Origin: Salvia splendens
Lineage: Eukaryota > Streptophyta > Magnoliopsida > Lamiales > Lamiaceae
DNA length: 64,000 nucleotides
Reading direction: 5' to 3'
Assembly: GCF_004379255.2 (NCBI RefSeq)
Contig: NC_056049.1
Span: 9,238,001-9,302,000 of the forward strand
Shown here: piece after piece, positions 35,306-47,700 of the stretch
How positions within the stretch are numbered: position 1 is the first letter of the stretch
Layout of the letters: each line of letters opens with the position of its first letter
Program-made: the position numbers and the translations under genes
The notes under the pieces: generated by a model
Told to the model about the DNA's origin: nothing
The model's database searches: none
Seen by the model: only the letters and a program-made list of their open reading frames with translations

Positions 35306-35703
35306 TTTCTATTGATAAAACATTTTCTTATAAGTTACTATTGTTAGAAAGATCTTAACGATTAGGAGGGTAGAGAACTTCAATTTATTCAAACAATCAT
35401 TATCAGATTCTGCTAAAGACAGAAAGTAAAACATGTATATATACATATAAAAGTTTATGTACAGGGAAAAATTGCCTCCACTGAGGACTTTCGTACAACC
35501 ATTCTTGGTGTCGCAAAAATATCACATCTGTTACTAAACAGATGTTAGTCAAAATATGTCAAGCCACAGAACACTCGCATGAATGTTTCTGTGATGTCAA
35601 AATACTATAGCTAGTCAAAACATTAACCAGAACGGTCTCATAACGGATCCGTTTCTGGAATACACACATATATACAAAGCTGACATCCCTACCTAGTCTA
35701 CGA

Positions 35704-36683
35704 TCAGGCTGGTGTCTCAGTGGCACTCGCACCGGTCCCCGGGTCCTCCTCACCTTCCTCTGGCTCCTCCTCGTCCGAACTCTCATCAAGGAGAATAGCT
35801 GACTCAATAGTGCTACCCGGAGGATGTGGTCCACGGGTCACAGCTCCCCAATGGCGTATAGCCCATGCGACGGGTCCACGCTCTAGTGATATAGGCTCGT
35901 GGCGACTCGGAATAGTACGACTCGTCGCTCCTGGCAGTGCGTCGGGAGATGCCTCAGAAGGAATGGGCAGTGGCTGTAGGCGACTGGTGCCTACTATGAT
36001 CTTCTGCCCAACTAACTCATCCTCGTCTGAAAGAGTGGCGGGGCCATGCCCCTCATAAGCCTCTCGGCTGCTACAGCTCGTAACTCTCTCGCCTCGGTGT
36101 TTGCCGACCCTGCTCCCTCTAGGCTCGGTGTGAGGTCAAAGCTGACTAGGTAGAGATCCTCCTCATCTCCCGAAGGGGGACGAGATGGTCCAGCCTCAAA
36201 CTCTCCGCGAGCCCGACGCCTCGATGGAGATGGCAGAGGTGGGAGAATCAGATCGGGCTGCGGATCTGCTGGCTGCGGGATGATCGGCTCAGGCTGAAGG
36301 TCTGCTGGCTGCGGGACTCCTAGGTCACCTACCAGGGCTAGATCGCCCGGCCGCATATATGGCCCCCTCGGTGCCTGGCCATGTAGGATAAAACACGAGT
36401 GAATCTCCCCGATGAACTCGGGAAAATCACCAAGAGAGTCGAAGAAAGGGGCTACAGAAAATATATAATCATGGGATCGGTCGATGGAAAAGCCTACCCA
36501 ATCCGAGGGTAGAAGCCTGATAAGTCGCTGGATCCCGTCATAGTGAGTCACTCCAAAGGGGTGCGCTCTCTCCCAGAGCCACCTAAACTGTGCTAGAGCT
36601 ATCCCAAGATCCTCTCCTACGAGTATCACAAATGTGACGTGCTCAAGGAGAATGTCCTCGACTGTAGGATAAACCATCTGCAA
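35704..36683 (-). pseudogene. Extra ORF upstream of Tekay-like gag, copy B, one frame break
   Basis: Equivalent of 14281-15261. The N-terminal 200 or so residues are open (36683-36060). A change at about 36063 (GCCTCTCGGCTG against GCCTCCTCTGCTG in copy A) shifts the frame. The acidic tail continues in another frame to the stop at 35704-35706. Confidence 0.6.
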
Positions 36684-37219
36684 AAGGACCTACATCGATC
36701 AACCTCCCCCCTCGTATCGTGGTATGTAAATATGCATATAAAACATAAAGAAGTAAACGTGATGTGATGCGGATGCTCGGTCATTCCTACGAGTCGTATC
36801 CAACTATGTTATATTTGGGTACTATTAGCAGTCCTAAAAGTCACTTCTACGTCACATCATACGTGTTTACTATCGTTCGGAACTGCTCGTTATAACGTTT
36901 TTGGTATTGTTGCTTAGCTCAGGAAAGCGTTGGTAAATTTACGATTGCTGATCTAACGAGGCTATGTATAAAATACTCAATACACAGTTCAGAAATAGAA
37001 AAACGAACTTGCTTTCAAAATATAATCACTTACCGTTGTTTTGGTTGAGCGTGTTGGGGGTAGGTGCTGGAAGTTTTTTTTGTTAGACGAAAAAAAGCCT
37101 AGCGGAACAATGCTAGACCAAAGATTATTGAAAAAGACTCTCGGGTTCAGAGCATGAAAGACGGCCGCAGTTAGCTAAAGATAGCATAACCCGGGGGAAC
37201 CGTGACTAAGGAGGAATTA

Positions 37220-39777
37220 TAAGAAGCGGGGATAGAATTTAGGGGAAATTAAAGCCAAAGCAGAACGAGACGCATATAATAAACTCATATAGGGAAATAC
37301 TTATAATAAAATACACTCGATCATGCAGAATCGAGTGACCGTTCATACAAGTTCTGATTATCAGAGTCAAAAGTAAAATAGACACTGCCTCTTTACCGGC
37401 ACAGCGGAAACAAAAGAACGCGGTCCATGTATGGAGACATGAACCTCCGAGAGTTTTATTCATAGTTAGTTACTAGATTGCTCTCCACAGCACTTGTCCC
37501 TCCCCCTTTTCACTACTCAACCTGCGCATTTAGAAATATATTCAGGGCTGAGTACAAAAGTACTCAGTGAACACATTGCCGAATAATTACATATATACAT
37601 TTGAAAATATTGTCAAGCCACCATCACAGTAATACTCGGGGTTTTATTGAAAAGACCCAAGCTTACTAAAATATTCACATTGGGCCCTTTTTCCTGTACT
37701 TAGCCATATCTGATCACATTGTGCCGTCGAGATGGTGTTCTCGCACGGTCACCTTCTCTGCCCATTATGTCAGAGGTATCCTTGTGCCGGGAAGGTGGCC
37801 ACCTTCCTCGGTCACCTGCTCTGCCCAACATGTCAGAGGTAGCTTGTGTACACTAGTCTGAGCGGGGACACCGCCCTCACTGGGACCCGAATTCGACTTA
37901 TATCATCATTCATAACTCCTTTGGCCTTAGCCAAACAGATAGGCATCATACAAAAACATTTATGCAAGACAACATTTTTAAAAAAATCACGAACATGTGT
38001 TCGTGTTTTCATAAAATATCACCTCAAAATAATTTGCATTTTTATCCACATTAGTATGTAGGATAGGAAAGTTCACCTCGTACGCTTCCCAAGATTTTTA
38101 GGCGTTAAATCCTTGCTTCTCGGTGTTAAACTCCTCGTGAGTTCTCCCTTTTTTTCGAAAAAGAAAATAAATATCGGACTGTTTAAATTTTAAAAAGATG
38201 TAGTAATTTGAGAATGCACCTAACACCATATATTCCTTCTATTAAATTCCACGAAATATTAATTAGGCACATGTTAGATTACTAAAATCTAATTCACGTA
38301 TTTAAGCTAAATTTTCACTAAAAGAAACTATACTTATTTAATTAATATGCATAAAAATTAGTTGCACTCAACATAGGCAAAAAAAATGATAACATCTCTT
38401 TCGTAAAGAGCTAATTTTAAAATAAGCCAAAATTACCTTCTTAAATTATAGCTTAATTAAATAAGTTTTCGGAAGAGCTTGTGGGATTATTTTACTACAA
38501 CCCAACTTATTCCTGATTTTATTACTTCATGGCCAAGATAAATAAAATAAAGAGACCCACATATACAGACTTTCCCTTTCCTCCTTCACCACTAAATCCC
38601 TAAATCTCTCCACAAAATGGAACGGCCCCCCCTTTTCTCCTCACTTCTGCTTCTGCAACTTCCAGCACCGCTGTCGCTGAAGCGAGCACGGCGACGCACC
38701 GCCACCACCGTGCGCAGCCACTGCCGCCGCCGCCATCTCCAGATCTCCCTCTCGTTCAGGTCAGCCGCCGCCGCGGAGGCCGCTGTCACCTCGCGCAGCC
38801 CCAGCCACCGTCGCCTTCCCCTTCGTGCGCGTCGCTGCCGCCGCTGTGCATGCACAAGCGGCGGCTGTGGCATCTCCCCTACACCGTTACTACACCACCG
38901 GCAGCCTCCCCAACACTGCTACGGCTACTGACTCCCCTCTCCGACAACACCACAACCACCATTTACTTTCTCCCGACAGTAAGAATTTCATCCTATGTTG
39001 TCTAGACTTTTACTTTGTTAAATTATACATAGATAAAGTTCTAGGTGTTTGAAACATGTAGATGGGTGAAAGTTACAATTTTGATGGTTGATTTGGGGGT
39101 ATGACACTGTTTTCATCGACGACGGAGTGCCGGAAATCCGGCAGATTCAACCTCTAAGATAAGTCTCACTAACTGCCCTATGTTAGTTCTCCTATTTCAA
39201 TAGCTTGGGGAAATATTGGTTTTAGCATGCTACTTGTAAGTTTTGGTGAAACTCGGAGCATTTGTTGTGTTATTGTGAGTTCTTGATGTAATATGTGATA
39301 CGGTGGTGCCTAGCATGTGTGTTCCTATATTTCATATCTAGTGTGAATGGATGTATATGCATAAAGAAAATGAAAGGAGGCTTGGGGTTACCTTTTTATG
39401 TGGGGGCGAGGTGGTGTTGGATTGGGGACTTGATTCTACAAGTGTGTGCAAATCTTCCTCCTTAGACTCTGTCCGATATGGAATTTGAGTGGGCAGAGCA
39501 AATAGTATGTGGGGTGTGTGTAGGAATTATGTGGGGTTTGTGAAGGGGTGATTAGGATATATGATGGTGATGTTTTATGGTGAAGGAAAGTGAGTAAATA
39601 TACTGATCTATAAAAGATGGCAAACGTAACCTGCAATCATTCTTGGAGAGAATGTTCACCATAGTGTCAGAGGATGAGGATTTTTTCCATACTTCATAAA
39701 TGCTGCATTTATTATTTCTACTACTCATCAAGTAGCATTAAATGCATTGTCATGACAAAGTCCTTCTCGGATAAGCT

Positions 39778-39816
<39 letters not shown>

Positions 39817-40179
39817 TTTTTTTTTATTGGTATTTGCTTACTTAATCATTTAATTTGGTGCAGGTACAATCGGCTCAAGTTCGTGGCTGTCCGCGTTGAA
39901 GTATCCGATTTTTCATAGGATGTATAAAATTAAAGTTTGTTGGACTTTTATCGGATGTATCCGATATTATTAAAATTTGATCTTTGGGATCTTATTTATT
40001 TATTAAAATTATTACATTCTTATAGGTGTAATATATTTATATTTTCTATTCACTTGTCTAACATTAAATCAACAACGACAAATTATCGTGGCTCGGATTT
40101 AATCGCATAAAAGTTACTTATATAAGTAATCAAGCTAATAATATTGTTTCTAATAATATCGGCTTAGCGGGTCGTTACA
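37220..40179 (-). repeat. 5' LTR of the Tekay-like element, copy B (left limit uncertain)
   Basis: Same LTR start and content as 15800-18760, with the AATAAA on the minus strand near 37455 and the (AT)n run at 39781-39812. The inner limit is an estimate. Confidence 0.6.
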
Positions 40180-40664
40180 ATAGCATCAGATGATGATGAT
40201 GCCAATGGTGGATCAAGGTCTCTTCGTACAACATCAACATTATCTGGAACATTCACTTGATTATTCATTCCAACGTCAGCAACATCTGCAACATCTGCTT
40301 GCTCATTCATACCACAATCAAAGCTCATATGTTCAATCCTCGTAGATGATCCAACATCATAATCAACAACTAGTGAGGTTTCTAAATTTCCAACAGACGA
40401 ATACTCAAGAAACAATTCAATATGACGAGTAGAATTTAGAGCCTCATTGAACATAAACATCACACTTTCATCACTGTCAACTCCAGTACATATATAATTC
40501 ATACCGGTACCAAAGAGACAATGCCTCCATGATATTTCGATAGAGTGTTGATATGAATCTATTCTTATCTTAGCACATATCATTGCAACTAATTCAGAGA
40601 ATGAAACACACGAATTCAATACGATGAAGCCTCTCGCACGAGGTGGATCATAACCAATACCCAC
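40180..40664 (-). pseudogene. Mutator-transposase-like N-terminal ORF, interrupted, copy B
   Basis: Same ORF as 18761-19251, shorter by two codons because of a six-base difference near 40603 (GAATGAAACAC against GAATGAAAACGAAACAC). It runs into the chromovirus LTR at 40179. A possible upstream exon ends near 40880 with a GTTAGT donor and is separated by a short intron whose acceptor is in a T-rich tract near 40730. The transposase assignment is tentative. Confidence 0.45.
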
Positions 40665-41017
40665 TTGAGGAAGTTGAACTATTCTACCACCCCCAATATA
40701 AACTCACAAATACTTGCATGATTTCTGCAAAAAAAAATATACAAACCAACAACAATTAGAGAAGATTTTTTTCTATAAACCCTAATTTAATAAATTTGAG
40801 ATAAATTTATTATAAACCATAATATTATGCAATAAACAAAAACTAAGGGAGGAATGTTGAAAGATTGTGGAAAACTAACCGAAATATGATGGAAAATCGA
40901 TTGGAATCGCGAGAATCGGAAGAAATTGCTCAAAAATCATTGCTGCCCCTCTTATCGCTTTCTCTCGCGCAGAATGGTTCTGTTCTGTATCTGTTCTCGT
41001 CGTTTGTTTAAAATAGA

Positions 41018-41180
41018 GACGCATGAGGCTCATGTGTCTTACCTTAAGACGCATGAGGGTCATGCTTCGTTTAATAAAATTAAAAAAAAATTAAAAAACG
41101 CATTAAGGTCATGCGTCGTAGTCTAAAAAGCAAGACCGTCATGCATTTCATTTACGGAGGACGCATGACCCTCATGCGTC
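41018..41180. repeat. Cluster of near-palindromic GACGCATGAGGGTCATGCGTC motifs, copy B
   Basis: Same cluster as 19602-19765. The clearest copy is 41160-41180 (GACGCATGACCCTCATGCGTC), which is palindromic except for the central bases. Confidence 0.7.
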
Positions 41181-42598
41181 GCTCCTAAACTTGCAATTTA
41201 AATAAACCCAGTACACTTATGGAAGGTAAAAAACGTCCTATAACTAAAAAAAGAATTACCTCGTGAAGGGTGAGGTGTGAATACACATTTGATAACAAGT
41301 TAGGGGAATAAGAACTAATGCCCTATAAGCGGTTTCAAATATTTTATCTGTCGACGGAGACTGGCGGAGCCGATACCACCGCCTCATTTTTGGGGAAATT
41401 TTTTATGTTAAATTTATGAGAATTATACACAATGTCTCATTAAAAATTAATCGTTTTACATTTTGGATTGTTCCATGAAAAATGAAACGTTTCTTCAAAT
41501 GGAAATAACACTATTTTTACTTTTTCATTTCTCTTACTTCTTTTCTCCTTATTAACTCACAAAACAACTTAACACAAAATCTTGTACTAAAAAACAAATG
41601 TTTCATTTTTAGTAGAACGAATAGAGTATTTATTAGTAGGTTAAATTAGAGAAAATAAAGTAAAAAAAATAAGGTAGGACAAAAATTAAGCAAAATACAT
41701 ATACGGTACTTTTTTTTTTGTTATTTCTTTCCCATTTTGCTACTTTCAACCTTAGAACAATTACAATTTGGTATTTAAACCAACATAATATTGCTCAAAC
41801 CCATTTACATTATATCTAGTTCAAAACGTTGGCTTTTTATGCAATTTTATACTACTAGTATAGGATATCTTTATTCAAGGGATTTGAAATTTAAGTAAAA
41901 ACCAAAAGTAAAATAGACTTTCCTTCACCACAACTTGTTTTTATCAAGTAGCATGAGGTGTAGAAGTAGACTATTCTTCACCCACCCCAACTTATTTGAA
42001 ATATAAATCTTTCACCAAATCAAATCGGCATTTTTAAAATTTATTGCTAAGAGAGGAAATATCAAATCGGCATTTTTAAAATTTATTGCTAAGAGAGGAA
42101 ATGTATAAATACAAAAATCTTCATTTGTTAAGTTAAATTTAAACCTTTCACCGCAATCACCTATATTGATTTTTCTAATAAAACTTTTTGTTAAATGAAA
42201 TTAAAATATTGACATTAACATATGAATGACCAGGTGGCAATGGAACAAAAAGAAGAAGAAAAATACACAACCAAAGAAAGAAAAGGCAAAATGTTTATAT
42301 AAATGGCATTTCCACTACCAATGCAAAATAAAATCAAAATAATGGATTGATTGACTTGGTCTTACAATGATACAAATACTTGATTTTGAGTTGGCCAGTT
42401 CATTGGGTAGACTTTGATACTTCCTTGATTTTTTTGTCTTTTTGTAAGGAAGAAAAATCAAAATGGACATAAAACCAAACAAAAGTATAATGTATATATA
42501 ACCTAAAATTGGGTACATGCCCTCTCTCGTCAGAGTTATGAATTAGACCCAAAAAGTAAATAATATATAGGGGAGATAGATTAAAGTATAAATAATAT
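41181..42598. other. AT-rich noncoding stretch, no gene seen
   Basis: From 41378 on this is the first sequence not duplicated in the window. I see no coding frame with support on either strand. The sequence GGGGAAATTTTTTATG near 41392 could be the outer end of a Mutator-type terminal repeat, but its partner would lie outside the window. Contains the 42-bp duplication listed separately. Confidence 0.6.
42019..42102. repeat. Exact tandem duplication of a 42-bp unit
   Basis: 42019-42060 and 42061-42102 are identical (unit begins ATCAAATCGGCATTTTTAAA). Being identical, the duplication is recent or an assembly stutter. Confidence 0.95.
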
Positions 42599-42839
42599 TA
42601 AGTGCATAACTAGAGAACAAATCTTAGTCATTAAATCAAAACGATATAGTTCACTATGTAGGCATTTTAGTTCACAATATGAATTTGAAAACAATGAGTA
42701 AACCAAAACACCATTATAGTGAAATATTTACTATATGAATGATTTAGTTCACTGTAATTGCATTTTGGTTCACTCCTTCGTGTAGTGAACTAAACCAATT
42801 TTATAATAAACTAAATTTGTGTTCTCTAATTATGCTTAA
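42599..42839. mobile_element. Small inverted-repeat element (MITE-like)
   Basis: Ends are inverted copies of about 24 bases (left AAGTGCATAACTAGAGAACA, right TGTTCTCTAATTATGCTTA). The interior is AT-rich and repeats TAGTTCACT several times. No clear target duplication, so the superfamily is not assigned. Confidence 0.5.
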
Positions 42840-44712
42840 AGTAGTGGTTTCCCTACATTACTGTTTTATATATAGAATATAGTTGAAGACTAAAGATATT
42901 GTGATAGTAACGTTATAAAATTTCGGACGGTAGTTTATGATTTATTTAGTAATTACCCTCGCACCATAAATCATAATCAATTAAAAAGTTATTATAGGTA
43001 CATTAAACTTTTTCAACCGTCATCTTTAATCTTATTCCTAGTAATTCAATATCAGTACTACTGTACTAGGTTTACCATAAGCTATTTAGATTTGGGTTAT
43101 TCCTACACAACTAATTTACAGTAAAATTTAATTTAGATTTGGGTTATTCCTACACACAACTAACAGTAAAATTTAATTTGTAAGTTATTATAGACAAAGT
43201 TGTAAAGGGCACGAGTTTAAATGTGCAATTGGTAAAGTAAGAGAGAGAAAAGGAAAAAAGTAGTGGAATCAGTGTTAGTGAATTGTGAGGTCGATATTTA
43301 GAATGATGTGTAGGGTTCAGGGACAGAACCATAAATATTAAGAAGCCGGTGCTGAAATTTATGATAATAATAATAATAATACAAGTAATAATAAATAGTA
43401 TAATACTAATAATTATTACTTTGTTTTCTCATATTACTCGCACTTTTCATTTTAGATCGTAAATTTGAAATTGATTTTTAGTGTAATTAAATTAGTATTT
43501 TAATTGTAATGAGATATCACTAAATAAAGGAATACTTAATTAAATCTAATGTATTAATTAAATAAAATATCCAGCTTTAAATTATTATAATTGATTATTT
43601 AATTAAAGAGGAAAGCAACATTTATATAGTTATATTTAATAAAAATGAATTGAAAAACAAAATGGAGAAATAGTGAACAATATAATTGAATAGAACAGAA
43701 TACGAAAATTTGTTGGTAAAACTTAAAAGTTGTACTTAAAATTCTATAGAATTGAATAATAATTTAATTTGAAGGCCGTTGTTTGGTAAAACTTAAAATG
43801 ATAGAGTTTGAAGAAATTATATAATGTGTGTGCAAGTTTGTGGTGTGTCTTGTGTAAGCGTGTGTGTGTTGTATGAGTGCAATGTGTTTGTATGTGTAGT
43901 GTTTGGTAGTGCTCGATTTTAAGTATTTATAATTTAAATTAATAGCTTTTAATATGGAACTCAAATGGTGAAGTTAGAATTGTAATTCAATTTCAAATCT
44001 TATTTTTTTGTAATATCAAAGATTATATTGAAATTGAAAGCTTCAATTCCATAATACCGAACTAAGCCAAAGTGATTTTTTTGCAAAATTTTGTAACTTT
44101 AGCCATAAGTAAAAAGATGTTTCTCTCGCATTTAATGATTGGTCTTTAAGTCTAGGAATTGAATTGGCGAATTATTATTCAAGATGTAGCTAGTGTAGAC
44201 AAGAAGTTTTGAAGATTTATAGTACTATAAATATAAATAAATTTCATATAATTAAACAAAAGTAGATAATTTTGAGGATTCAAGTATATAATTATACTTA
44301 TCATTCATTTCATTTTAATAGATTATTCAATACATATTTTAATTAGTGATAGATAAATAAGTATATAATTAATTATATCGCAGTGCAAAAACTCATACAC
44401 ACAATATCAACTGTCATTACATATATATACATAAATCCACATAATATGGAAACCGACAACTCCCATTTAGGATACGAAACCACAGAAGCATAGAACAGCC
44501 ATAGTCATAACATATGACTATTCTCTATAGATTCTCTTTCATTAATACATAAATAAATACCTATAGCAAGTTAAGACATCACTTGAACTACAACATATAG
44601 GAAGATCATGTAACCTTTTAGTGAGTCTTGAAGCTTAGACACGCTAGCTGTCAACGAGCCTTTCAAGCACCACAAGAAACAAGCGAATAAATCCCACTTA
44701 TGTTGTAACCTA
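42840..44712. other. AT-rich noncoding stretch and 3' flank of the RNR1-type gene
   Basis: No coding frame with support. It holds a near-exact tandem repeat (43084-43130 and 43131-43177, unit beginning ATTTAGATTTGGGTTATTCC), a decayed Stowaway-like interior near 43200-43300, an (ATA)n run near 43365-43382, and a GT-rich stretch near 43825-43900. About the last 250 bases are expected to include the 3' UTR of the minus-strand gene. Confidence 0.6.
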
Positions 44713-47700
44713 TCAACTTCCACAAGCTAAGCACTCGTCGCGGTTGGCTAAAGAGCATACCATTTGGGCCATCTTAGAATTCTCGTCATCAGCAACCGCC
44801 TTAGCCTTATCATCCTGCAGAACGATTGCATTTTGCTTTGAGCATGTGTAATGGGGTTTAATGGAATCATTCACTTTGTAGAGAGAGCAACTACCTTTAT
44901 CATGGTAGTGTCAACTGTGAATTTGATGGCGTCTGCTGCTGCACGTGACCTTAGGTAGTACATGCCCGTCTTCAAACCCTTTGTGACCAAGGATAATAAA
45001 ATCAGCACAAGTATAGATAGCGTATAAGCATATGCCTTCCGATTTTTCTGAATTTGCTAAATCTGTAGTTTAATTTATGTTTAGCTTACCCTAGTCCAGG
45101 CATGGAAGTGGAGAGAAGTAAGCTTTCCAAAACTAGGTTGGTCCATATGGATGTTTAGGCTCTGGCTCTGGTCTATGAAGCATCCACGGTCGATAGCCAT
45201 ATCAACCAATATTCGTTGTTTAATCTCCCAAACAGTTCTGAGAATAAGCGAAATGAATTAGCATGAGACAAATTGAAAAGAAGGGACAGTTTAGAGCACT
45301 GATTTCCGTGGAATGCATACTTGTAAATAACTTTAAGATCTTCAGGAACCTCAGGGATCTTTTGAACGGAGCCATCCTCATAAATTATCCTGTTCTTGAC
45401 ATTAGGAGACCAAAGCCCCATCTCGGTCAAATCGTGGAGAAGATGCTTATTCACAACAACAAACTCACCACTGAAAAGGCCACCAAGCATCGGTATCGTG
45501 TCAAACCAAATGTTGATGAGGGAAGCTGAATTAAATATGTTGATGAGCCAAACCTTAGAACTCTACGGCTGTAAATGTTGGAAGTGTATGGTTCAAAGCA
45601 CTCGTTGTTCCCAAGAATCTGGCTTGTTGATGCAGTTGGCATGGGTGCTATGAGGAGTGAGTTCCGGATCCCATGTTCGGTGATCCTAGCTCGAAGAGCA
45701 TCCCAATCCCATCTATCTGACGGCTTCACTCCCCACATATCTGGCTGGATGATTCCCTGAAAGATACAGCCATGTTTAAATGATGAAGCCCACATAATAT
45801 CAGTAACAAGGCACTAGCTTATATTTTCTTATATGGCAATCCTGTAATCAGACAAGCTACAGAAGACCAACAAATGGGGAAGTTGTCGTCAGTGTTCCAA
45901 ACCACCATGTAATACCAGGTAACTGAGACTTCATAAATTACCAACAGTGTGATGAACAAGTTAAGGATTTATGATATATACCTTGCTAACAGGGCTGCCT
46001 TTATATGTCTCATACGGTCCTTCTTTCTGAGCAAGTTCACAAGATGCCTTTAATGCATGATAGTATATGGTCTCAAATATATCCTTGTTCAACTGTTGAG
46101 CCTGCACTTGGAAATAGAATCAACGAACTTAGCAAAATTACAGACAACATGTCAAAGAAAATATCAGCTTTATACCTCTGGAGATTCAAATGCCATGCCA
46201 AGCAAGATGAAGGTATCAGCAAGACCTTGTACACCAATTCCTATTGGCCTGTGACGCATGTTAGACCTTTTTGCAGTTTCAACTGGATAATAATTCGTAT
46301 CAATTATCTTGTTAAGGTTTGTAGTTACAAGCTCAGTAACCTGCACAAACAAATCAACAGATAAAGATCTAAAAAAACATCACAATTATGTACAACAGAC
46401 AACTTAAACTGATTAGCTAACCAGCAAATAAAATTAACACACCTCGGCCAGTTTGTCAAAGTCAAAATATCGGTTTTTAGACCCTAGGCTGCCAACAAGC
46501 TTTGTTGGTTGGGACTCCAGAGGCACACCCTTAAGAAATTAGAGAAACAAATTAAGAAGATATTCAAGTAAACTAAATAGATAAGGATTCATTCATATAA
46601 TAAAATAGTAACCTTCTCTCGAACATAACGTGGCAGGGCAATTGATGCAAGATTGCAAACAGCAGTTTCTGTGGGACTTGTATACTCAATTATCTCAGTA
46701 CACAAGTTAGATGATTTTATGGTACCCAGATTCTGCTGGTTGCTCTTTCTATTGCAAGTGTCCTGCACATAAAAGGTGAAGATTCAGATGAACTGATGTT
46801 CAGAAAAAAGAATGAGTAAATTATATATTGCGAGAGTTGTCAATTCCATTACTTTATAAAGCATATAAGGAGTTCCAGTTTCAATCTGGGATTTCAAGAT
46901 TTCAAACCACAAACTCTGTGCCTGGACAACTTTCTTAGCCTTTCCCTGAGTTCAATACAAACAAAACTTCAGAAATCATAATTCACTCAAAGAAAAGTAT
47001 TAATGCCATGCACACCTAAGTCTACTTTACCTCTGTTTCATATTTAGTGTACAAGGCTTCAAATTCCTCACCCCAACAATCAGCTAATCCAGGAGACTCA
47101 TTTGGACAGAACAATGACCAGTGACTATCAGATTGAACTCTTTGCATAAAGAGATCAGGTACCCAAAGACCATAGAACAAATCTCTTGCCCGATGCTCCT
47201 CCTGAAAATAATTGATGAAAGGAAGAGTTCATATAAATTATGGCAGTAATTGAATCACCTAAAACACTTCCAGTCTTTACTTTACCCATAAAATAATCAA
47301 CGGGAAACAATGCATTTCCACAACAGCCCCCAAAATAATACCTTTCCATGATTTTTCCTCAAATCAAGAAACTCAAAGATGTCAGCATGCCATGGCTCCA
47401 AATATACAGCAAAAGCACCTATCCTCGCCACAGAAAGACCACTATCAAAAACGCAATACAAATGCAAGCTATACAATAGAACAGAATACGAAATGTGCAA
47501 ACCTTTCCTCTTGCCACCCCCCTGATCCACATATCTAGCAGTGTCATTGAAAACTCGAAGCATTGGGACAATTCCATTGGATGTTCCATTTGTTCCACGT
47601 ATATAACTTCCTGTAGCCCGGATATTGTGGACAGACACACCAATTCCTCCAGCTGATTTGCTAATGACAGCACATTCCTTGAGGGTATCATATATGCCTT

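Larger units (their letters stand above)
31940..40179 (-). mobile_element. Tekay/Del-like chromovirus, copy B, 5' two thirds on the minus strand
   Basis: Same layout as 10516-18760 and better preserved through gag and pol. The rest of its integrase is at 20063-20341, left of the Athila. LTR start TGTAACGACC at 40179. Real lesions shared by both copies are the gag frame break near 34960 and the frame loss plus stop near 33270-33310. Confidence 0.82.

Noticed and set aside
1..41377. True tandem segmental duplication of 21 kb
   Set aside because: The gap position, the sequence at both gap edges and the homopolymer-type differences fit a twice-assembled locus better; it stays possible until reads are checked.
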